Source: an uncultured Alcaligenaceae bacterium
GTDB taxonomy: Bacteria > Pseudomonadota > Gammaproteobacteria > Burkholderiales > Burkholderiaceae_B
Reading direction: 5' to 3'
Assembly: GCA_937952975.1 (NCBI GenBank)
Contig: CALFXX010000150.1
Span: forward strand, 1 to 36,859
Length of the DNA: 36,859 bases
The notes under the pieces: model-generated
Told to the model about the DNA's origin: nothing
The model's database searches: none
The model's input: only the letters and a program-made list of their open reading frames with translations
Position numbers and translations under genes: made by a program
Part shown: piece after piece, positions 1-7,809 of the stretch
Layout of the letters: each line of letters starts with the position of its first letter
How positions within the stretch are numbered: the first letter of the stretch is position 1

Positions 1-140
1 AAGCTTTGGAACGTTGAAAGGCGTCCATTGTTGTTGTTGTTGTTTGCACACATTCTCCGCCCCTCCCCCTTAGAATGAAGGTACGTAGCTGTTACTCTGC
101 TGCACGGTTGGGCCCTCTGTCCCATGAGAGACCTCTCTAG
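1..140. other. Left-edge segment not resembling the adjoining livH
   Basis: This stretch begins with a HindIII site (AAGCTT, 1-6), carries five TTG triplets in a row (28-42), pyrimidine-rich runs and a TCTAGA at 136-141, just where permease similarity ends. I recognise no gene in it on either strand. It could be a genomic rearrangement or a cloning or assembly junction; the sequence alone does not decide. Confidence 0.4.
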
Positions 141-695
141 AGCTGCTGCGCGCACCACTTTGCCGATGCGAGTGCGCGTCAGCACGTACCACATGACTAA
201 GGCGATCACTGCGGCCGCACAAATCATGAATACATAAAATACTGGCACGATACCGTCAAAGATAAACAGCGGCGGCGCTTGGAAGGCCGCGGGCATCCCC
301 ATTGACTGAAACTCTGCGCCCCAAATAATTTTTACAGCATCGTCCATGATCAGAATCAGGGCGTAGCACACGAGTAGTTGAAGCAAGACCTCGGCTTGAT
401 AGACGCGTCGCATAAAAAATCGTTCAAAAATCAGGCTAAACAGACCAACGCCCGCACCTGAAATAAGCGCCGAAAGTACATAGCTGTCGGTGATGCGATA
501 GGCTGACAGGGCAATATAGGCGCCCAGCATGTACAGCGAGCCATGCGCAAAATTAATCACGCCGAGCACACCAAAAATTAGGGTCAGGCCGGCCGCGACT
601 AAAAAGAGCAGCGAGCCAACAATCAAACCAGTACTGGTTTGAGTGACGATGCATGACATTGAGGTCACACATTCATATAAGGCGATTGGATCCAC
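1..695 (-). CDS. Branched-chain amino acid ABC transporter permease, LivH type (partial)
   Basis: Inner-membrane permease of the LivH family, which with LivM, LivG, LivF and a periplasmic receptor imports branched-chain amino acids or related compounds. The minus-strand reading contains the family hallmark AGLTLIFGVLGVINFAHGSL at about residues 34-53, followed by several hydrophobic segments. I chose the GTG at 693-695 because GGAG lies 6 bases ahead of it and the frame runs straight into the conserved part; the ATG at 657-659 is the alternative. The receptor gene upstream on the same strand (856-2121) fits a liv-type operon. The frame is open to the window edge, but LivH-like sequence seems to stop at about base 140, after the conserved RIGKVVRAA; the last 45 or so residues include a run of Asn and do not look like a permease. 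The gene is therefore either truncated and rearranged there or joined to foreign sequence. Confidence 0.75.
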   Translation of the reverse strand, partial: MDPIALYECVTSMSCIVTQTSTGLIVGSLLFLVAAGLTLIFGVLGVINFAHGSLYMLGAYIALSAYRITDSYVLSALISGAGVGLFSLIFERFFMRRVYQAEVLLQLLVCYALILIMDDAVKIIWGAEFQSMGMPAAFQAPPLFIFDGIVPVFYVFMICAAAVIALVMWYVLTRTRIGKVVRAAALERSLMGQRAQPCSRVTATYLHSKGEGRRMCANNNNNNGRLSTFQS

Positions 696-783
696 GAAGG
701 TCTCCGAGAGGGGTAATACGATTGATACAACCACAAAGCCTTGGAAGATGCAGGCGGGTGCGGTCTGGGCAAGAAAAACGTTC

Positions 784-827
784 AGTACAAACAAAGGCCT
801 CTGCTTGAACGTTCAGGCAGAGGCCTT
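784..827 (-). terminator. Hairpin terminator between receptor gene and livH
   Basis: The arms AAGGCCTCTGC (794-804) and GCAGAGGCCTT (817-827) are perfectly complementary, and the centre TGAACGTTCA is itself a palindrome, so the stem reaches about 15 base pairs. On the minus strand the stem is followed by a T-rich stretch (TTTGTTTGT). It lies just after the receptor stop codon at 856, so it probably ends or reduces transcription into livH, giving more receptor than permease. Confidence 0.7.
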
Positions 828-855
828 CAGACCTCAGTGCAATACTCTCTGTGCG

Positions 856-2121
856 TTATGCCCAGCCTTTGCGTTTTTTCCACTCTGCTTCGAGCTCGTA
901 GATCGTGTTCCAGTTGCCGTTGACCTGATTGGTCATGTAGGGCTCTTTGTTGGTCAGCGAACCATAACCGATTGCATAATTCACCACGGTATTGTCTTCA
1001 GCACGCATGGTCAGTGTGCCGTCTGCGCCAAAGGGTGAGTCGATTTTCATGCCGCGCATCGCTTCAGCAACCTTTTTGCCGTCTGAGCTGTTGGCTTTTT
1101 TCATCGCTGAAGTTAAGAACTGAATGCCTGCAGCATTCTGCCATGACCAGTTCAACGCTAATTCTTTGTACTTCGCAAAATACGCGTCAGACCAGGCCGC
1201 ATTGGCGGGTGTATTCGGAAAGCTCTTGAGGTAGCGATTACCCGAGTGCATGTTGGGCGGCACGCTCTTGACCGTTGTCAGCACCGCATACTCAGCCAAG
1301 TTAGGCGAGAAGAATTGCTTGTCTTTGAACAGGGCGTAAATACCGGCTTGGTCAATAAACGAAATCATGTCGCCACCCCACAAGCACGAGTAGACGGCCT
1401 GTGGTTTGCCTTGCAGTAAGCGGGTGATGTTTTCGCTGTAGTCTGCCTGAAAGAGTTTTGGCCAAACTTCACCAACGACCTCAATGTCTTTATTGAAGTG
1501 CTTGAGGTATTCAAAATACTCAGCCGTGGTGTCGCGACCATACGCGTAGTCAGGCGAAATGCTCATCCAGCGATTGAGTTTGAGTTCTTTTGCCTTTTGA
1601 GCGCTATAGGCGCCGCCGGTAATGGCATCGTGGATGCCTTGGCGCGCCATACGAAAGGCGGTTGGCACGCGCAGTTTTGGGTCGGCAGTGAGCGACGAAG
1701 TCTCTGAACAGGTGTGCACAACCATCACGCCCAAGTCTTTCGCAACTTCATGTACGGCAAAAGCGCCCGATGATGCTTCTGCGTCCCAGATGATTTCACA
1801 GCCATCACTGGTGACAAGTTCGCGTGCTACGCGGGCGGCTTCTTGAGGCTGGCCTTTTGAATCGCGCACAACCATTTCGATCATTCGCCCGCCCAAACCA
1901 CCGGCAGCATTAAATTTTTCAACTTCAAGCATCACGGCATTGCGTGAGGATAACCCCAGCATGGCCACACGACCCGACAAAATGGTGGGCATGCCGATTT
2001 TGATCGGTTTGTTTTGTGCCAGTGAAATCGCAGGCAAGCCCATGGCGGCCAAACCGGCGGCACCTTGCAAAAGCTTGCGGCGCGAGGCCTGAACGGCAGT
2101 CTTTTTAATCGTATTGCTCAT
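856..2121 (-). CDS. Branched-chain amino acid-type ABC transporter substrate-binding protein
   Basis: Periplasmic receptor of the LivK/Leu-Ile-Val-binding family (421 aa), delivering a solute to the LivH-type permease encoded just downstream. The N-terminus has a twin-arginine-like signal (SRRKLLQG, then a hydrophobic stretch ending in SLAQ), suggesting Tat or Sec export. The mature part opens with KPIKIGMPTILSGRVAMLG, typical of the type 1 periplasmic-binding fold, and ends in the usual YELEAEWKKRKGW tail. The start at 2119-2121 is preferred over an upstream one because GGAG sits 5 bases before it and the signal peptide then begins properly. A strong hairpin follows the stop. The true ligand cannot be read from sequence; urea, amides or aromatic acids are alternatives to amino acids in this family. 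Confidence 0.88.
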   Translation of the reverse strand: MSNTIKKTAVQASRRKLLQGAAGLAAMGLPAISLAQNKPIKIGMPTILSGRVAMLGLSSRNAVMLEVEKFNAAGGLGGRMIEMVVRDSKGQPQEAARVARELVTSDGCEIIWDAEASSGAFAVHEVAKDLGVMVVHTCSETSSLTADPKLRVPTAFRMARQGIHDAITGGAYSAQKAKELKLNRWMSISPDYAYGRDTTAEYFEYLKHFNKDIEVVGEVWPKLFQADYSENITRLLQGKPQAVYSCLWGGDMISFIDQAGIYALFKDKQFFSPNLAEYAVLTTVKSVPPNMHSGNRYLKSFPNTPANAAWSDAYFAKYKELALNWSWQNAAGIQFLTSAMKKANSSDGKKVAEAMRGMKIDSPFGADGTLTMRAEDNTVVNYAIGYGSLTNKEPYMTNQVNGNWNTIYELEAEWKKRKGWA

Positions 2122-2229
2122 GTTGGCTCCAAGTTTATAAATGCAACGCCCGACTTTAATGCAAGTCAAGGCATCGCGGTATAGGGGCAAATCAGGATAT
2201 CGCCCGCTAATCCGGTCGAATAAGTCTAT

Positions 2230-2613
2230 TTAAGGCAAGTAGTTCGATAGTTCGATCAAGTTCTCATCTGGATCGCGCAGGTACACCGATCTGATTTTGC
2301 CGACTGCGCCAGTGCGCTCGACAGGCCCAAGTTCGATTGGCACGCCTGCGGCGTTCAGTTCGTTGATGATGTCATCGACGGGGGTTGCCGCAATAAAGCA
2401 CAGGTCGCCCGAACCCGCGGTGGGGGTCTTGGCTTTTGGGTCGAACATCTTGTCAACCTGATGCAAGTTGATTTTTTGCTGCCCAAACTTAAGGGCTTTG
2501 CGATCGCCCAAAAAGGTGATGACTTCAAAGCCTAAGATGCGACTGTAAAAATCGCAGGTACGCTCGAGGCTGGCGACGGTTAACACAAGATGATCTAGGT
2601 GGTCGATTTTCAT
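2230..2613 (-). CDS. VOC-family (glyoxalase/dioxygenase-fold) protein
   Basis: A 127-residue single-module protein of the vicinal oxygen chelate superfamily, which covers glyoxalases, extradiol dioxygenases and fosfomycin-type resistance enzymes. The start MKIDHLDHLVLTVASLERT and the closing DPDENLIELSNY are typical. Likely metal ligands are His8, His51 and Glu121, the usual positions in a paired beta-alpha-beta-beta-beta fold; dimers complete the site. It lies upstream of the ABC receptor gene on the same strand with 108 bases between, so it could be co-transcribed. The substrate is unknown; the sequence resembles the small stand-alone members often labelled virulence or YwkD-like proteins, with no experimental function I can name. 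Confidence 0.85.
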   Translation of the reverse strand: MKIDHLDHLVLTVASLERTCDFYSRILGFEVITFLGDRKALKFGQQKINLHQVDKMFDPKAKTPTAGSGDLCFIAATPVDDIINELNAAGVPIELGPVERTGAVGKIRSVYLRDPDENLIELSNYLP

Positions 2614-2760
2614 TGGGCGATTGATATGCGGGATTAAAGTTTGGGTCGAATTAGATAAAGCGTTGATTGGGCTAGACTAAGCGTTTTGTGGCGTAGTTGA
2701 CAAGCTTGGTGCTTGAACGCCAGCAAGACAACACGTTAAACCAAGTTAGGGCGTTACTTT

Positions 2761-3150
2761 ATGTCAAAAGAAATTTCTTTCCCAGTGGTGGGCTGTAGCG
2801 GTTCAGACCATCGCGACGCTGAGCAATATCATCAGCGCTGGTTTGTGGTCGATGCAAAAGCTCGTTTGCTTGATGCGGCGCAATGCCCTGGGCTTGCCGG
2901 CGTGAGCACGGATATTCGTATGGGGTATTTGGTTTTACGTGCACCGGGGATGCTGCGCATGGACATCCCAATGGATGTGATCGAAGACGATGACAGCGTG
3001 CGTAAAACCGCTCAGGTTGCTGACCAGACAGTTGACGTGGTGGATGAGGGCGACGTTGCTGCCGCTTGGTTCACCCATGTGACGGGTCAACCTAGCCGGT
3101 TGGTCAAAGTTCATCCTGAGGCAAAACCGGTTATTTGGCCGGCAAAGTAG
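2761..3150 (+). CDS. Stand-alone MOSC N-terminal beta-barrel domain protein (possibly truncated)
   Basis: The 129 residues match only the N-terminal beta-barrel domain found in front of MOSC domains in molybdenum-cofactor-related proteins such as YcbX and mARC. Recognisable parts are QRWFVVDAKARLL (residues 25-37) and VDEGDVAAAWFTHVTGQPSR (94-113). Full family members are about 270-290 residues and continue into the MOSC domain that carries the conserved cysteine; here a stop follows at 3148-3150 and the ferredoxin gene arrives from the other strand within 91 bases, so no room exists for it. The gene is either a degraded remnant or a one-domain protein. No strong ribosome binding site precedes the ATG. 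Function unknown. Confidence 0.7.
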   Translation: MSKEISFPVVGCSGSDHRDAEQYHQRWFVVDAKARLLDAAQCPGLAGVSTDIRMGYLVLRAPGMLRMDIPMDVIEDDDSVRKTAQVADQTVDVVDEGDVAAAWFTHVTGQPSRLVKVHPEAKPVIWPAK

Positions 3151-3241
3151 CTAAGTTCAGATCGACGTTGGGCAGGCGCTGCGGGGTGAGCGCGTTCGAT
3201 GTAGGCGCTCGTATGAACTGGGCACTGCCGAGCCGGCCTAT

Positions 3242-3496
3242 CTAAGCAGGCAAGCGCGTGAGCACGTGATATTTATTGAGTAGTGCCTCTGCGCTTTCTT
3301 CAAACTCAGGGTGCACTTCAATGCAGTCGACCGGGCACACGACCTTGCATTGCGGCTCATCATGGTGCCCGACGCACTCGGTGCAAGAACTCGGGTTGAT
3401 CACGTAGATTTCTGCGCCCATCGAGATGGCATCGTTGGGACATTGTGGTTCGCACACGTCGCAGTTGATGCATTCGTCGGTGATGCGCAGCGCCAC
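3242..3496 (-). CDS. 2[4Fe-4S] ferredoxin, YfhL/Alvin type
   Basis: An 84-residue electron carrier with two cluster motifs: CINCDVCEPQCP near the N-terminus and CTECVGHHDEPQCKVVCP in the middle. The extra residues between the second and third cysteine of the latter, plus a C-terminal helix extension, mark the Allochromatium-type (YfhL) ferredoxins with very low redox potential. Translation starts at GTG (3494-3496), which gives the conserved opening MALRITDECINC. Only 5 bases separate it from the coaD stop, so it is probably translated from the rsmD-coaD transcript; this gene order is common in betaproteobacteria. The redox partner is not evident from the neighbourhood. Confidence 0.92.
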   Translation of the reverse strand: MALRITDECINCDVCEPQCPNDAISMGAEIYVINPSSCTECVGHHDEPQCKVVCPVDCIEVHPEFEESAEALLNKYHVLTRLPA

Positions 3497-3501
3497 CTGG
3501 T

Positions 3502-4017
3502 TTAGCTACCCAATGGGGGCGTGATGCCCAGTTCGCGGCGCTCTTTGGCCTTGGCTTGTAACCAACGATCGACCGACGGAAACACAAATTTACTGACGTC
3601 TCCACCCAGTTCGGCGATTTCGCGCACGATGGTGCCCGAGATGAACTGGTATTGGTCGGAGGGCGTCATGAACAGTGTTTCGACTTCGGGCAACAAATGA
3701 CGATTCATGCCGGCCATTTGAAACTCGTACTCAAAGTCAGACACCGCGCGTAAGCCACGCACGATGACGCGACCTTCTTGTTCGCGCACAAAGTCTTTTA
3801 ACAGACCGGCAAAGCTTGCCACCTTCACGTTAGGATAATGTCCTAAGACTTCGCGTGCAATCTCAACGCGTTCGTCAACTGAGAAGAAGGGTTTTTTGTT
3901 CCGGCTATGGGCGACACCCACCACAACGCGGTCAAATAAACTCGCCGCGCGACGCACTAAGTCTTCGTGACCGCGGGTTAAGGGGTCGAAGGTACCGGGG
4001 TAGATAGCAGTGATCAT
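3502..4017 (-). CDS. coaD: Phosphopantetheine adenylyltransferase
   Basis: Catalyses the fourth step of coenzyme A synthesis, joining AMP from ATP to 4'-phosphopantetheine to make dephospho-CoA in the cytoplasm. The 171 residues show the nucleotidyltransferase signature GTFDPLTRGH (8-17) with the T/HxGH-type motif, VIVRGLRAVSDFEYE (84-98) that binds substrate, and ISGTIVRE (126-133), the equivalent of ISSTxVRE with Gly replacing one Ser. Length matches the family. Its ATG overlaps the rsmD stop by four bases (4014-4017), indicating translational coupling, and the ferredoxin follows immediately. Confidence 0.97.
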   Translation of the reverse strand: MITAIYPGTFDPLTRGHEDLVRRAASLFDRVVVGVAHSRNKKPFFSVDERVEIAREVLGHYPNVKVASFAGLLKDFVREQEGRVIVRGLRAVSDFEYEFQMAGMNRHLLPEVETLFMTPSDQYQFISGTIVREIAELGGDVSKFVFPSVDRWLQAKAKERRELGITPPLGS

Positions 4018-4577
4018 TTTTGCAATGCAGCAACTTGAAAGAGGTGATAGTGTACGGCTCCCGCGCGGTCTTGGCGCAATAAGCTGTACTCCGTGGGCAT
4101 AATTATTGGTTTTTCAGCCTCAATATATACAAGACCGTTGGGTTCTAACAAATCCCCTAGCTTGGGCCACAAGAATTCAAGCCAATTTTGGCCAAAAGGC
4201 GGGTCAAGGAAGATTAAATCAAAACGCGCTGCCTCAAGACGATCTAAAACTATCTTTGCATCCCCGGCATGAATCCGCACCATATTGGCGCCGAGTTTGT
4301 CGCGCAAGGCTCGCAGGGCCGCAAGTGCTTTGGGCTGTTGTTCGACCATCTGTACGTGCGCCACGCCCCGTGAGGCTGCTTCAAAACCCAGCGCTCCGCT
4401 GCCGGCAAAAAGATCCAGCACGCGTTTGTCAGCAAATTCGCCGCCCCAAAAAAAGTTCAGCCAGTTGAATAATGTCTCGCGCACGCGGTCAGGTGTGGGG
4501 CGCAAACCCTCGGCCTCGATCACCTCAATGGGTGTTCGGCGATACTGACCGGCTACGATCCGAATATACTTCTTCAC
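4014..4577 (-). CDS. rsmD: 16S rRNA (guanine(966)-N(2))-methyltransferase
   Basis: Methylates G966 of 16S rRNA in the small ribosomal subunit using S-adenosylmethionine. The Rossmann motif LDLFAGSGALGFEAASRG (residues 54-71) binds the cofactor and DPPF (125-128) is the catalytic motif of N2-guanine and N6-adenine methyltransferases. I chose the GTG at 4575-4577, giving 187 residues starting MKKYIRIVAGQYRR, which is where family similarity begins; a TTG at 4593-4595 would add six residues and run into ftsY. With the GTG, only one base separates this start from the ftsY ATG on the other strand. The stop overlaps coaD. Confidence 0.95.
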   Translation of the reverse strand: MKKYIRIVAGQYRRTPIEVIEAEGLRPTPDRVRETLFNWLNFFWGGEFADKRVLDLFAGSGALGFEAASRGVAHVQMVEQQPKALAALRALRDKLGANMVRIHAGDAKIVLDRLEAARFDLIFLDPPFGQNWLEFLWPKLGDLLEPNGLVYIEAEKPIIMPTEYSLLRQDRAGAVHYHLFQVAALQK

Positions 4578-4578
4578 T

Positions 4579-5952
4579 ATGTTTCGCTTCTTCAAGAAAA
4601 AACCCGATCCGATCGACCCAGTTGCCGCTGATCGGCAAGCTGATCCAGAGGCGGGGCAACCTGCGCCCGAGGCTGGCTATGCTGACCTGAGCGCGGATAG
4701 CAATCGCGTGTTCGAGCCCAACGTCGATCCACAACCGGCCGATGAAGGCCTACAAAGCACTGTACAAAGCACTGATCAGATAGCCCCTGCAGCCGAGAAT
4801 GCTTCGCCAGAGGCTCCGCGTGTGGGTCTGTTGAGTCGATGGTTCAAGCGTAACCCAGAGCCGCCTCCAGGTGGTGAATTAGAGTCAAAGCCTGAGGATT
4901 CGGTGGGTGACGAGGCGGTAGAGACACCTCCTGAGGCTGTTGAGGAGGACGACCTTGTAGGTGACGCTTGGAAAGGCGATCGCCTAGACGCGCAGGCAGA
5001 AGAGCCTGACGATGTAGAAAAGGCAGAAGAGGCAGAACAAAAATCGTCATGGCTAGCCAAGCTTCGAGGCGGCCTAGCCAAAACCGGCAAAAGTATTGGC
5101 GGGATTTTTGTTGGTGTGCGCGTTGACGAGGTTTTGTTCGAAGAGCTAGAGACCGCCCTCATCATGGCCGATACAGGCGTCGAAGCGACTCAGACGCTCT
5201 TGGTCGCCTTAAGAGCAAAGGTCAAGAAAGAGCGCATCGAAGAGGCGTCTGGGGTCAAGCAGGCGCTGCGTGAAGTCTTAGCGGATCATTTGCGGGTGCT
5301 AGAAAAGCCTTTCGAAGTGGGTCGCGTCAAGCCGTTGGTGGTGATGATGACCGGCGTTAATGGTGCGGGAAAAACCACCTCAATCGGCAAGCTCGCATTT
5401 TGTTTACAAAAAGAAGGTGCTCGTGTGCTGCTTGCTGCAGGTGACACCTTCAGAGCCGCGGCCCGTCAGCAGCTCGTTGAGTGGGGTTCGCGCAATAACG
5501 TCGATGTGATTGCCCAAGACGGGGGCGACCCCGCAGCGGTGGCGTTTGATGCGGTCAACGCCGGTCGTGCCCGCGGCATGGATGTGGTGATGGTGGACAC
5601 AGCAGGGCGTCTGCCCACTCAACTGCACTTGATGGATGAGCTTAAAAAAATTCGCCGCGTGATTGCTAAAGCGGATCCTACGGGTCCGCATGAGGTGTTA
5701 TTGGTTGTCGACGGTAATCAGGGGCAAAACGTACTCTCGCAGATTCGTGCGTTTGATGCAGCGGTTGGCTTAACTGGGCTGATCGTGACCAAACTTGATG
5801 GCACCGCTAAGGGCGGCACACTGGCTGCGGTAGCTGCCGGCTCACAAGGCGTGCGGCCGGTTCCGGTGTATTGGATCGGCGTAGGCGAGCGCCTCGAAGA
5901 CCTGCAGCCTTTTGTGGCGAGCGAGTTTGCTGCTGCGGTCGTTGGTCAATAA
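4579..5952 (+). CDS. ftsY: Signal recognition particle receptor FtsY
   Basis: GTPase that docks the Ffh-4.5S RNA-ribosome complex at the membrane so that inner-membrane proteins are inserted co-translationally. The 457 residues comprise a basic, aromatic N-terminus (MFRFFKKK) suited to membrane contact, a long acidic and proline-rich A domain (about 10-155), and the NG domain. GTPase motifs are GVNGAGKTT (259-267), DTFRAAA (289-295), DTAGR (340-344) and TKLDGTAKGG (404-413). A second basic aromatic patch, LLSRWFKRNPEPP (84-96), echoes the N-terminus. A perfect 12-base tandem repeat (4751-4774) encodes QSTV-QSTD in the A domain. No clear ribosome binding site precedes the ATG, which abuts the rsmD start. 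Confidence 0.97.
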   Translation: MFRFFKKKPDPIDPVAADRQADPEAGQPAPEAGYADLSADSNRVFEPNVDPQPADEGLQSTVQSTDQIAPAAENASPEAPRVGLLSRWFKRNPEPPPGGELESKPEDSVGDEAVETPPEAVEEDDLVGDAWKGDRLDAQAEEPDDVEKAEEAEQKSSWLAKLRGGLAKTGKSIGGIFVGVRVDEVLFEELETALIMADTGVEATQTLLVALRAKVKKERIEEASGVKQALREVLADHLRVLEKPFEVGRVKPLVVMMTGVNGAGKTTSIGKLAFCLQKEGARVLLAAGDTFRAAARQQLVEWGSRNNVDVIAQDGGDPAAVAFDAVNAGRARGMDVVMVDTAGRLPTQLHLMDELKKIRRVIAKADPTGPHEVLLVVDGNQGQNVLSQIRAFDAAVGLTGLIVTKLDGTAKGGTLAAVAAGSQGVRPVPVYWIGVGERLEDLQPFVASEFAAAVVGQ

Positions 5953-6009
5953 CAAGTCGCACTTACTGAAAGACTCTTGCGGCGCAAACTCTTGGCGTCT
6001 TGCCGCCGT

Positions 6010-7752
6010 TTACCGCCAAAACGTCTCGGTACGTGAAAGCTGTTTAAACGCAGCGCAGGCCTCTTTCGTTAACGCATCAAGGCGAGAGGTAATCCAGCCA
6101 CAGGCAAACCAAGCGCTTGGCTGGGTGTCGCGCAGCCCGATAAAGCGATCACGCGCAACGGCCAGGTCGTTCATCTCACCCAAAATGTCTTGTACGACTG
6201 CTAATTGTTTGCGATAGGCCTTTAACCTGGCAGCGGGCAACAGTGACTCGGTGAACTGCAGGGCGTAACGCAGTTTTTTTCCAAGCTTTCGCAGTTCATG
6301 GCGCGGCTCGATATCAAGCTGATCGAATTGCAGGCCGTCTAGCAGAAGGCGTCGATGCCATTTTTTTAGTTTTTTAACGAGTGCATCTTTGAGCGTTAAA
6401 GGCTTTTGAATCTTGATGCTGACCGTCGTCACCGCTTGAGATATCACCGCTTCGGCTGTGGCGGGCGCTGGCACCTGTGGCGCGACTTTTGTTGAGACCA
6501 TTTGGGCGGCGTGTGCCGCGACTTGTCCAAGCGACTCGGTTGGGGGGCCTTGTTGTTGTGTGGCAAGCGCCGCGACAGCAGGATCTGTCGGCGCTTGAAC
6601 CGCCTTTGAGGCCTGTAAAGACGCGTCAGGCGTAACCGGTAAAACGGTCCACGCCAGCATGTCGAGCAACCAACCTTGAAACGGGCGAGTTAGCGTGACG
6701 TTTTCGGTGTCTGTTGGCGTTTGTCCGTCGTCGAGCACTAACGGGGGTTGGCCGGCGGCGCTCAGCACCGGCAGCAAGGTCTCTTTCAGCACATCATCGT
6801 CACGCGTGCCGCCTAGCTTGGCAAAATGCAGCTTGATCTCTGCGCGAAGCTCTTCAGAGGGCAGCACTGCAATCCCATTAAAAAACGACCACGCCGAGCG
6901 CAGGCGGCGAATACCCACCCGCAACTGATGTACGTGCTCGGCGCCACCCGCCTGATAGACGTCGGCGGTGTCGACCTCGGCTAAAACAGCCGCATTACGA
7001 ATAATTTGATCCAGGCATTCGGCGCTGACTGCGGCGAGTGCGGCTTGTGCCTGAATCTTTGGGTGAAGCGAAATATTTTCAGCGGTGCGTGCCGCCCAAA
7101 ACTGGGCGATCGCTTGTCGACGCGAAGACTCTTGGCGTTCTGACTTCTCTTCACTGATTGCGGTTAATTCGGCATCGAGCAAAGCCAAGCGGTCGCCACG
7201 CTCAGATTTACTGCGCGCATCTAAAATCAAGCCATGCGCCTGTTGCCATTTTTTACCCATCGCAAATACGGCCGCAAGCTGACCGCGTTTGAGCTCGAAC
7301 TCGATTTCAGAAATCGGTAGCTCAAGGGATCCAGCGCGCAGCAGTCCGGTATCAAAGGCGATTTCTACCTGTCCTAATGCGTGACGCGTTTGTCTGAGGA
7401 CGCGATGGACATCAGTTTCGTAACAGATCGCAAGAGTACTGGCGTGCTTCGCAAGTACAGCGGCAAAAGGTTCTTGATCGTAAACGCTCAGATCAAGGTC
7501 AGCTGAAGGGCGGTCATGATTGATTTCAATGCGCGACAGCGAGTGTTCGCCTGGCATTTTGAGAGTTTGAACCCATTGATCGCCCTCGCGCCGCAGACGT
7601 AATGCGATTTTGGCCTTTACGAGGTCGCGTGCAGGGGTGTCAAAATAAAAAGCTTGCAGATGCACACGCGTGACCCGCCCACGCAACAGCTCTTTCTCAA
7701 CGCCTGCGCGCCCCTCTTTTGGTACGTGAAGCTTGAGTTCTTGCTCGGCCAT
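6010..7752 (-). CDS. CYTH-CHAD domain protein, putative inorganic triphosphatase
   Basis: The 580-residue protein joins a CYTH domain to a CHAD domain. CYTH (about 3-195) begins with the ExExK signature (E3-Q-E5-L-K7) and has the charged beta-barrel strands (LRLRREGDQWVQTLK, EIEFELKRG) that bind a triphosphate and divalent metal. Relatives such as E. coli YgiF hydrolyse inorganic triphosphate. CHAD (about 215-575) has two conserved histidine-rich repeats, HQLRVGIRRLRS (275-286) and RHELRKLGKKLRYALQF (484-500), which in other CHAD proteins bind polyphosphate. Between them is a low-complexity Ala/Pro/Gln/Thr stretch (about 371-448), unusual for the domain. It converges with ftsY; no convincing terminator was seen in the 57 bases between. 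A palindrome and an FNR-like box lie upstream. Confidence 0.9.
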   Translation of the reverse strand: MAEQELKLHVPKEGRAGVEKELLRGRVTRVHLQAFYFDTPARDLVKAKIALRLRREGDQWVQTLKMPGEHSLSRIEINHDRPSADLDLSVYDQEPFAAVLAKHASTLAICYETDVHRVLRQTRHALGQVEIAFDTGLLRAGSLELPISEIEFELKRGQLAAVFAMGKKWQQAHGLILDARSKSERGDRLALLDAELTAISEEKSERQESSRRQAIAQFWAARTAENISLHPKIQAQAALAAVSAECLDQIIRNAAVLAEVDTADVYQAGGAEHVHQLRVGIRRLRSAWSFFNGIAVLPSEELRAEIKLHFAKLGGTRDDDVLKETLLPVLSAAGQPPLVLDDGQTPTDTENVTLTRPFQGWLLDMLAWTVLPVTPDASLQASKAVQAPTDPAVAALATQQQGPPTESLGQVAAHAAQMVSTKVAPQVPAPATAEAVISQAVTTVSIKIQKPLTLKDALVKKLKKWHRRLLLDGLQFDQLDIEPRHELRKLGKKLRYALQFTESLLPAARLKAYRKQLAVVQDILGEMNDLAVARDRFIGLRDTQPSAWFACGWITSRLDALTKEACAAFKQLSRTETFWR

Positions 7753-7809
7753 GGTTCGCTTTAAAGTGATAGTCGCGACGCATTGTAGTGAGGCACGACG
7801 TCAAAAATG

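Noticed and set aside
643..1038. Plus-strand open frame of 131 codons between livH and the receptor gene
   Set aside because: It overlaps the receptor gene on the other strand and the terminator hairpin, and looks like no protein.
2697..2702. TTGACA -35 upstream of the MOSC-domain gene
   Set aside because: No -10 hexamer lies at a workable distance.
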